A stretch of 64,000 nt of DNA from Methanobacterium petrolearium (lineage in GTDB: Archaea; Methanobacteriota; Methanobacteria; Methanobacteriales; Methanobacteriaceae), in contig NZ_JAGGKL010000001.1 of NCBI RefSeq assembly GCF_017873625.1, forward strand, positions 25,001 through 89,000, in the 5' to 3' direction. A program made the position numbers and the translations under genes. Positions 58,823 to 64,000 of the stretch are shown here, piece after piece. Positions within the stretch are counted from its first letter, which is position 1; every line of letters begins with the position of its first letter. The notes under the pieces were generated by a model. It was given only the letters and a program-made list of their open reading frames with translations. It did no database searches and had not been told where the DNA came from.

Positions 58823-59524
58823 ATGGATTATCCGAAACTGGGAGAAAAACTGAAAAATGTTTTGAAACTGGAAAGAGAACCTGTAGCTATGAAATGGGTT
58901 TCCAGAGAACCAAAAAATATTCCTAAAGAAGAGGGAAAATCCAGATTCTGCACCAAACTGGACAATGCTATGAAGGGAGATATCTTTTATTCCACCGCTG
59001 ATGAAGAAGAATGTATGGGTGGTCTCAGATACACTGGAATGAAAGACCCAAAGGACTTCCCGAAAAACATGCGTAGTGGAGCATTTTTAGTCCCAGGAGG
59101 AGTGTATAAAAGCATTCCAGCTGTGCAACGGTCTTGGAAAGGAAACATGGCCATCGAACCAAACATATTTAATGCCATGATATTTTCACCACTCATAAAA
59201 GCCGAATTTGAACCAGATGTGATATTTCTCGTTACCAATGCCAGACAGGGGATGGAAATCCTCCATGCCAATGCCTATGACTCTGGTTCCCATGGGTTAG
59301 GAGCTGATTCTGGCCCTATATGCAGTTCCATGGCTGCCATACCATACCTCACTGGGAAAATTACCTATGGTTTCGGAGATATTGGCTCCAGGAACAACAT
59401 GACCCTAAAAGATGAAGAAATCTTAGTTAGTATACCCGCAAGTGATCTGGAAAGGATCGTCAGCAACCTGGAGGAAATGAAAACTAAAACTTTCTTCAGG
59501 CGTAACCAATCTAAAACAGCTTAA
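58823..59524 (+). CDS. DUF169 family protein
   Basis: 233 residues. 'LGEKLKNVLKLEREPVAMKW' at the start and 'FLVTNARQGMEILHANAYDSG' and 'DSGPICSSMAAIPYLTGKIT' are typical of DUF169, common in methanogens and of unknown function. Several cysteines (CTKL, CMGG, CSSM) are spaced as in the family and may bind metal. AGAAGGTGATT precedes the ATG. It stands alone between hdrA and glyA. Confidence 0.85.
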   Translation: MDYPKLGEKLKNVLKLEREPVAMKWVSREPKNIPKEEGKSRFCTKLDNAMKGDIFYSTADEEECMGGLRYTGMKDPKDFPKNMRSGAFLVPGGVYKSIPAVQRSWKGNMAIEPNIFNAMIFSPLIKAEFEPDVIFLVTNARQGMEILHANAYDSGSHGLGADSGPICSSMAAIPYLTGKITYGFGDIGSRNNMTLKDEEILVSIPASDLERIVSNLEEMKTKTFFRRNQSKTA

Positions 59525-59563
59525 ACTTAAAAATTTCCCTTAATGCTTCTTTTCATATATTAA

Positions 59564-59665
59564 TGACTAAGGGTTGAAATCTTTTTATATATTCACTGAT
59601 TGATGGAGTGTAATCCTCTTATAATATTAATGACTGATGGATAGGAATAGTATTTATATATTCAA
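59564..59665 (+). repeat. Three imperfect 34-base tandem repeats upstream of glyA
   Basis: Units begin TGACTAAGGG (59564), TGATTGATGG (59597) and TGACTGATGG (59631), each 33-35 bases. Units 1 and 3 end in a TTTATATATTCA-like TATA element; unit 2 has CTTATAATATTAA there. They lie 67-168 bases before the glyA start, so they may contain the promoter and regulator sites. Confidence 0.6.
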
Positions 59666-59731
59666 TTTTATATTTCCCTATATCAAACCAGTTACCTTTT
59701 CACATATTGCACCATAGTCTGGAGGAAAATA

Positions 59732-61000
59732 ATGTCCGATAATGAAAAATACGCTCAAGAAATAAAGGATATCACTAAAAAACATCATGAATGGATGAAA
59801 AATAGTATCAACCTTATTGCAAGTGAGAACATCACCAGCAGTAGTGTAAGGGAAGCACTCGCCACTGACCTTTCTCACCGTTACGCTGAAGGAATCGCAG
59901 GTCACCGGTTGTATGAAGGATGTCAGTACATCGATGAAATTGAAAACATCACCGTGGACCTCTCCAAAAAGATATTCAAAGCAGAACACGCTAATGTACA
60001 GCCCACTTCAGGAGTAGTAGCCAATCTTGCATCTTTTTTTGCTTTAACCCAACCCGGCGATAATATTATGGCTCTGGAAGTTCCTGTAGGTGGCCATATC
60101 AGCCATGCCAATGTTAGTGCAGCAGGAGTCAGAGGCCTTAAAGTATCCCCTCATCCTTTCGATACAGATAAGATGAACATCGACTCAGATGCCATGAAAA
60201 AGGACATTTTAGAGAAAAAACCGAAAATAGTCCTCTTGGGCGGTAGTTTATTCTTATTCCCCCATCCAGTGGAAGAGGCCAAGGAAGCAGCTGATGAAGT
60301 GGGAGCGAAAGTCATGTACGATGGGGCGCATGTTCTGGGGCTTATTGCCGGAGGTCAGTTTCAGGACCCTCTGCAGGAAGGCGCTGACCTGATAGCTGGA
60401 AGCACCCATAAAACATTCCCAGGACCACAGGGAGGTATAATCCTCTGTAAAGACGATTTAAAGGGCGAAATTGATGATGCTGTTTTCCCTGGTGTGGTGA
60501 GCAACCATCACCTGCACCACATGGCTGCTCTGGGAATAGCCACCGCTGAAATGCTGGAATTCGGTGCAGATTACGCTAAAAGTACCATCAAAAATGCCAA
60601 AGCCCTGGCACAAAGTTTCCATGAACTGGGTTTCAATGTTCTATGTGAAGATCAGGGCTTTACCCAATCCCATCAAGTGGTCATGGATGTTTCCGATATT
60701 GGAAAAGCTTCAACAATGTCCAAAGACCTTGAAACAAACAATATAATCCTCAATAAGAACCTATTACCATGGGATGATGTTAACCGCTCCGATGACCCCT
60801 CTGGCATAAGGGTGGGAACTCAAGAATTAACCCGCAGAGGTTTAAAAGAATCCCACATGAGTGAAGTTGCTGAATTCATTAAACAGGTAATTATTGATGG
60901 TAAAACTGTGAAATCCGAAGTATCTGAATTCATAAGTTCTTATGACACAGTACATTACGCTTTCAGCAATGATAAGGCTTATGAATACATTGAATTTTAA
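59732..61000 (+). CDS. glyA: Serine hydroxymethyltransferase
   Basis: 422 residues. '[20 protein letters not shown]', '[20 protein letters not shown]', '[19 protein letters not shown]' and the PLP lysine in '[15 protein letters not shown]' are present. In methanogens it interconverts serine and glycine using tetrahydromethanopterin as one-carbon carrier. GGAGG lies 7 bases before the ATG. Confidence 0.94.
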   Translation: MSDNEKYAQEIKDITKKHHEWMKNSINLIASENITSSSVREALATDLSHRYAEGIAGHRLYEGCQYIDEIENITVDLSKKIFKAEHANVQPTSGVVANLASFFALTQPGDNIMALEVPVGGHISHANVSAAGVRGLKVSPHPFDTDKMNIDSDAMKKDILEKKPKIVLLGGSLFLFPHPVEEAKEAADEVGAKVMYDGAHVLGLIAGGQFQDPLQEGADLIAGSTHKTFPGPQGGIILCKDDLKGEIDDAVFPGVVSNHHLHHMAALGIATAEMLEFGADYAKSTIKNAKALAQSFHELGFNVLCEDQGFTQSHQVVMDVSDIGKASTMSKDLETNNIILNKNLLPWDDVNRSDDPSGIRVGTQELTRRGLKESHMSEVAEFIKQVIIDGKTVKSEVSEFISSYDTVHYAFSNDKAYEYIEF

Positions 61001-61012
61001 TTAAATGATAAT

Positions 61013-61711
61013 ATGAAAATTGCTTGGGCTTTTACAGGAGCAGGGCACATGCTCCTGGAGAGTGTGGAAGTTCTGGAAGAAATTGCAGCAAAAAATGAAA
61101 ACCAGGTTACTGTGCTACTTTCTGGTGCAGGTGAAGAAGTTCTAAAGATGTATGGCCTTTTTGACCGGGTTAAATCAGCCACTGGCGGATATTACCAGGA
61201 ATTAGTTCTGGAAAAGGATCAAATGTGGAGTTATCCTATATCTGGCCGTTTCTCCCTGGGAAGATATGATTTATTAATTGTTTCTCCCACAACCTCCAAC
61301 ACCATTGCCAAGCTGGTGCACGGTATCGCTGACAGCCTGGTGACCAATGCTGTGGCTCAGGCAGGCAAAGGACAGGTCAGGATTCTGTTGGTCCCAGTGG
61401 ATCTTGAATCCGGAGACCTGGAAACAGTTCTCCCATCCAAACTGGAGCTGGATCTGTGTCAAAACTGTGATACTTGTGAGGCTGCTGCTGCCTGTCCCCC
61501 CGATGCCATAACCCCTGGTGTGGAGATCAACCTCCTTAAATGCCAGGGTTGTGCTGCTTGTCAGGTTGCATGCCCCTACGGAGCTGTCAGTGGAGGAAGC
61601 ATAATCACCATCCACATGAGAGAGATCGACATAGAAAACAGCCAAAAACTCCAACAACTTGAAGGAATAGAAGTCTTAAAGCATCCTTCCCAAATTTTAA
61701 ATAAATTATAA
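61013..61711 (+). CDS. Flavoprotein with two 4Fe-4S clusters, dihydromethanopterin reductase-like (DmrX)
   Basis: 232 residues. The N-terminal flavoprotein fold ('[20 protein letters not shown]', '[21 protein letters not shown]', '[19 protein letters not shown]') is of the archaeoflavoprotein/PpcDC type. Two cluster motifs follow: [14 protein letters not shown] and [12 protein letters not shown]. Methanosarcina DmrX with this layout reduces dihydromethanopterin to the active cofactor. Adjacency to glyA, a tetrahydromethanopterin-dependent enzyme 12 bases upstream, supports that role. Confidence 0.82.
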   Translation: MKIAWAFTGAGHMLLESVEVLEEIAAKNENQVTVLLSGAGEEVLKMYGLFDRVKSATGGYYQELVLEKDQMWSYPISGRFSLGRYDLLIVSPTTSNTIAKLVHGIADSLVTNAVAQAGKGQVRILLVPVDLESGDLETVLPSKLELDLCQNCDTCEAAAACPPDAITPGVEINLLKCQGCAACQVACPYGAVSGGSIITIHMREIDIENSQKLQQLEGIEVLKHPSQILNKL

Positions 61712-61909
61712 AATATTAAATAACTGTTTACTTTATTTTAATTCTTCAATTCTAATTTTAATTTAACTTAACTTAACTTCATTTTTTTTGAACCTATTTA
61801 TCATCAATATTATATTGAAAAAATTTGAAAAATAAATTAGGAACAAAGAACATAACAATATAATTAGTTTTTGTGTGTTATTTTAAAAACAGGTTAGTGG
61901 GGTTAAAAA

Positions 61910-62302
61910 ATGGCCGAAAACCATAAAAGAATAGATTTTCTGTTGGAAGAACTGAATAGTGATGATTGGAAGGTTCGTGAGGATGCTGCTGAACTTTTAG
62001 CTGAGGTTGGGGATCCCGATGCAGTTGAACCTTTAATCGAAATCTTAAATGATGAGGATTGGCATGTTAGAGAGGCTGCTGCGCTTTCTTTGGGACTTTT
62101 TGAAGATGAAAGAACTGTGGAACCTTTGATCAAACTTATGGATGATGAAAAACCCAATGTGAGGTACGGTGCTGCTTTAAGTCTTTCCATTGTAGGTGAC
62201 CAGCGGGCAGTTGGTGTGCTGAAGAAGGCTACTGAAGATGACAACTCAGTGGTGCGCAAGGTTGCAGAAGTAGCACTTAAAGAAATTGAAACCCGTAACT
62301 GA
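61910..62302 (+). CDS. HEAT-repeat protein
   Basis: 130 residues made of about four HEAT units with the '[25 protein letters not shown]' type pattern (units near 17, 48, 79 and 110, shown by [27 protein letters not shown] and VRKVAEVAL). It resembles PBS-lyase HEAT proteins; such scaffolds bind proteins. GGGG precedes the ATG. The next gene begins 28 bases later. Confidence 0.85.
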   Translation: MAENHKRIDFLLEELNSDDWKVREDAAELLAEVGDPDAVEPLIEILNDEDWHVREAAALSLGLFEDERTVEPLIKLMDDEKPNVRYGAALSLSIVGDQRAVGVLKKATEDDNSVVRKVAEVALKEIETRN

Positions 62303-62330
62303 ATAAGATTTATACTAGAGGGGGATTAGT

Positions 62331-62765
62331 ATGGAAGCTGAAGATAAAGTAAAAAATGATGTAATGGAAGTTTTAGATAACTACGCCCAGGCATACAGAG
62401 ACAAAAATCTTCAAGGAATTTTAAAACTTTTCATAGATGATGATGACCTGGTAATTATTGGAACTGGTTATGATGAATGGATTACTGGCAAAACTGAGCT
62501 TAAATCTGGATTCAGTAGAGACATGGAGCAAGCCGACAGTATTAACGTGAAATTCAGAGATATGACCATTTCTGCTGCCGGGAATGTATCATGGCTTTCC
62601 GGCCACATGAATATGGATGCCATGGTGAATGGCCAGGAAATCTTCTTACCTGGTCGTTTAAGTGCTGTCCTTGAGAAAAGAAATGATAAATGGCTTTTTG
62701 CACATCTACATTATTCTTTACCTGCTGCTGAGCAAGAAAAGGGCGAAGCCTGGCCCGAAGTATGA
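62331..62765 (+). CDS. NTF2/SnoaL-like protein
   Basis: 144 residues. 'VLDNYAQAYRDKNLQGILKLF' and 'LEKRNDKWLFAHLHYSLP' are typical of the DUF4440/SnoaL-like cone fold. The pocket may bind a small molecule, but no catalytic assignment is possible. GGGGGATTA precedes the ATG; likely co-transcribed with the HEAT gene. Confidence 0.82.
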   Translation: MEAEDKVKNDVMEVLDNYAQAYRDKNLQGILKLFIDDDDLVIIGTGYDEWITGKTELKSGFSRDMEQADSINVKFRDMTISAAGNVSWLSGHMNMDAMVNGQEIFLPGRLSAVLEKRNDKWLFAHLHYSLPAAEQEKGEAWPEV

Positions 62766-62842
62766 AAAAATTGGAGAATTAGATTTTAAACCGGACTTTA
62801 ATAAATTAGCCCTGAAAAGTTTTAATGGTTAAATTTTCCGAT

Positions 62843-63130
62843 TTAATCATTTTCCAGTAAGTCAAGGAGGTATGCAGTCATTTCTATCTCTTCTCTGGCT
62901 TGATAATCTCCCAACCGGTTTTTGGAATCATCAGCCCCAAAGGGATAGTACTCCTCTTCAAAATAAACATTCAAATAAATTTCATTCCCCCGAACCATAA
63001 TTGGGTCCTCTAAAACATGAGTGAGTTTAGCAAAATCTTCATCTGTAAGGCCAGTTACGTGGTAAGTCACATAATAACGTTTTAAACTATCTGAAAATCC
63101 ATAATCAGTTATTTTAACCTGCAATCGCAA
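62843..63130 (-). CDS. Conserved hypothetical protein, 95 residues
   Basis: The protein starts MRLQVKITDYGFSDSLKRYY from a TTG with GGGG upstream, and ends EEIEMTAYLLDLLEND. It is acidic with alternating beta strands and no signal or metal motif. I do not recognise the family. It lies on the minus strand downstream of the DUF192 gene and may be co-transcribed with it. Confidence 0.65.
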   Translation of the reverse strand: MRLQVKITDYGFSDSLKRYYVTYHVTGLTDEDFAKLTHVLEDPIMVRGNEIYLNVYFEEEYYPFGADDSKNRLGDYQAREEIEMTAYLLDLLEND

Positions 63131-63199
63131 ATTTTATTCCCCCTGCCTATTCAATGACCATGTCAAACCATCCAATTATTCTACATCCTTACTATTTTT

Positions 63200-63571
63200 C
63201 TATGCAGTTTCACAGGTAAAATCCAGTTCATCCCCAATATCCGTCTGGGATTCTGCTAATTTGCCTTTTTCCAGTTCAATTACGTATCTGGCTGGTGCCA
63301 CTGGTGTGTAAATAGTCCAAGGGTCCAGAGTGACCGTGTCCACTATTTTTTTGTCTGAATCAGCAAAAATAACATCTAAGGGTATGCGCATGAAGAACAT
63401 GTGTATTCCTGAAGCTCTTTGGCTTCTATCAGAAGGTAATTTTAAAATAAGTCCCCTTTCAAGGTTTTTTACCAGCATCAATCCCTTGAAACGGGAGAAA
63501 AAACTATCGGCCACATCGGCATTTCCCAGGTTGCTTCCCTTAGTTTTATTTACTATAAACACATAACTCAT
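63200..63571 (-). CDS. DUF192 family protein
   Basis: 123 residues. '[20 protein letters not shown]', '[20 protein letters not shown]' and '[12 protein letters not shown]' are DUF192 signatures. The function is unknown, and no export signal is visible here. No ribosome site precedes the ATG, and TATA-like sequence lies close upstream, so the mRNA may be near-leaderless. Divergent from the S-adenosylmethionine synthetase gene. Confidence 0.82.
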   Translation of the reverse strand: MSYVFIVNKTKGSNLGNADVADSFFSRFKGLMLVKNLERGLILKLPSDRSQRASGIHMFFMRIPLDVIFADSDKKIVDTVTLDPWTIYTPVAPARYVIELEKGKLAESQTDIGDELDFTCETA

Positions 63572-63629
63572 ACAGATAGTTTTAACCTACTCATTATAAT
63601 AGGTTTTTTATAACTTTGAGGGATTTTAT

Positions 63630-64000
63630 ATGAGAAATATAATTGTGAAAAAGCTTATCCAGAAGCCCATTGAGGAGCAAGAGATAGAAATTGTGGAAAG
63701 GAAAGGTATAGGGCACCCTGACAGTATCAGTGATGGAATAGCAGAATCAGTCAGTCGTGGGCTATGCAATGCTTACCTTGATAATTTTGGAGGAGTACTT
63801 CACCATAACACTGATGAAGTACAGATAACAGCTGGAGAATCTAACCCTGTATTCGGAGGAGGAGAAATCATCAAACCAATGGATATCCTCCTAACCGGAA
63901 GAGGAGTCCCAGAATATGAAGGCAAAAAGATCGGTATTGATAGAATAGCCATTAGTGCAGCCAAAGAATACCTTAAAGAAGCTCTTATCAATCTGGACAT
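63630..64000 (+). CDS. mat: S-adenosylmethionine synthetase, archaeal type (5' part)
   Basis: The first 123 codons, continuing past the right edge. '[20 protein letters not shown]' (about 24-43) and '[20 protein letters not shown]' are hallmarks of archaeal methionine adenosyltransferase, which makes SAM from ATP and methionine. GAGGGAT lies about 7 bases before the ATG. The archaeal enzyme is about 400 residues, so roughly two thirds lie outside. Confidence 0.93.
   Translation, partial: MRNIIVKKLIQKPIEEQEIEIVERKGIGHPDSISDGIAESVSRGLCNAYLDNFGGVLHHNTDEVQITAGESNPVFGGGEIIKPMDILLTGRGVPEYEGKKIGIDRIAISAAKEYLKEALINLD

Overview
The window is a chromosomal segment from a hydrogenotrophic methanogen, most likely Methanobacterium or a close relative (Methanobacteriaceae). 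The evidence is archaeal information-processing genes (PCNA, GINS, TFS, RpoL, RpoF, aIF2-alpha, Nop10, Csl4, L44e, S27e, L21e, SRP54, Pus10, EndoQ, RPA, RadA, diphthamide synthase), methanogen markers (HdrA, methanogenesis marker 11, sirohydrochlorin chelatase CfbA, DmrX-like flavoprotein, UbiD of the archaeal mevalonate route), AT-rich DNA, GGTGA/GGAGG ribosome sites and TATA-box promoters.

Layout. 0.1-3.2 kb: PepSY-like membrane protein, a PAC2 protein, two tRNA-Arg genes, a tiny membrane protein and EndoQ. 3.3-12.3 kb, mostly minus strand: the archaeal replication-translation supercluster (PAC2, nop10, aIF2-alpha, S27e, L44e, GINS, PCNA, a two-helix membrane protein, TFS, NUDIX, DUF99, rpoL, csl4), then dph2. 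12.4-19.6 kb: hpt, then srp54, pus10, L21e, rpoF, DUF655, ksgA, a CMD-fold protein and an N5-glutamine-type methyltransferase on the plus strand.

20.0-35.4 kb is the accessory region and the main discovery candidate. A 1994-residue surface protein (beta-propeller, five DUF11-like repeats, an internal membrane hairpin, six Ig-like repeats, a Pro/Gly-rich linker and a C-terminal tip domain) is followed on the same strand by a tandem array of truncated copies of its 3' end. Each copy restarts inside the last Ig repeats, carries an alternative tip domain, and is followed by one or two members of a single family of small, apparently cytoplasmic partner proteins. Several members end in a zinc ribbon. 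The copies lack convincing starts of their own, and one carries two frameshifts. This resembles the silent C-terminal cassette plus cognate gene arrays of bacterial CdiA, Rhs and MafB polymorphic toxins, or an antigenic-variation locus. Nothing here proves toxicity; a variable surface receptor or anchor with a cytoplasmic partner remains possible.

35.4-64 kb returns to core metabolism: two pilin-like secreted proteins, DUF35, cfbA, thiL, a radical SAM protein, UbiD, tandem PurE, a glycosyltransferase, marker 11, ribH, cysteine desulfurase, leuB-leuD-leuC, MarR regulator, six-OB-fold RPA, radA, hdrA, DUF169, glyA, a DmrX-like flavoprotein, HEAT and NTF2-like proteins, DUF192, and the 5' part of S-adenosylmethionine synthetase running off the right edge. 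Three very small hydrophobic ORFs (28, 32 and 39 residues) look real enough to list.
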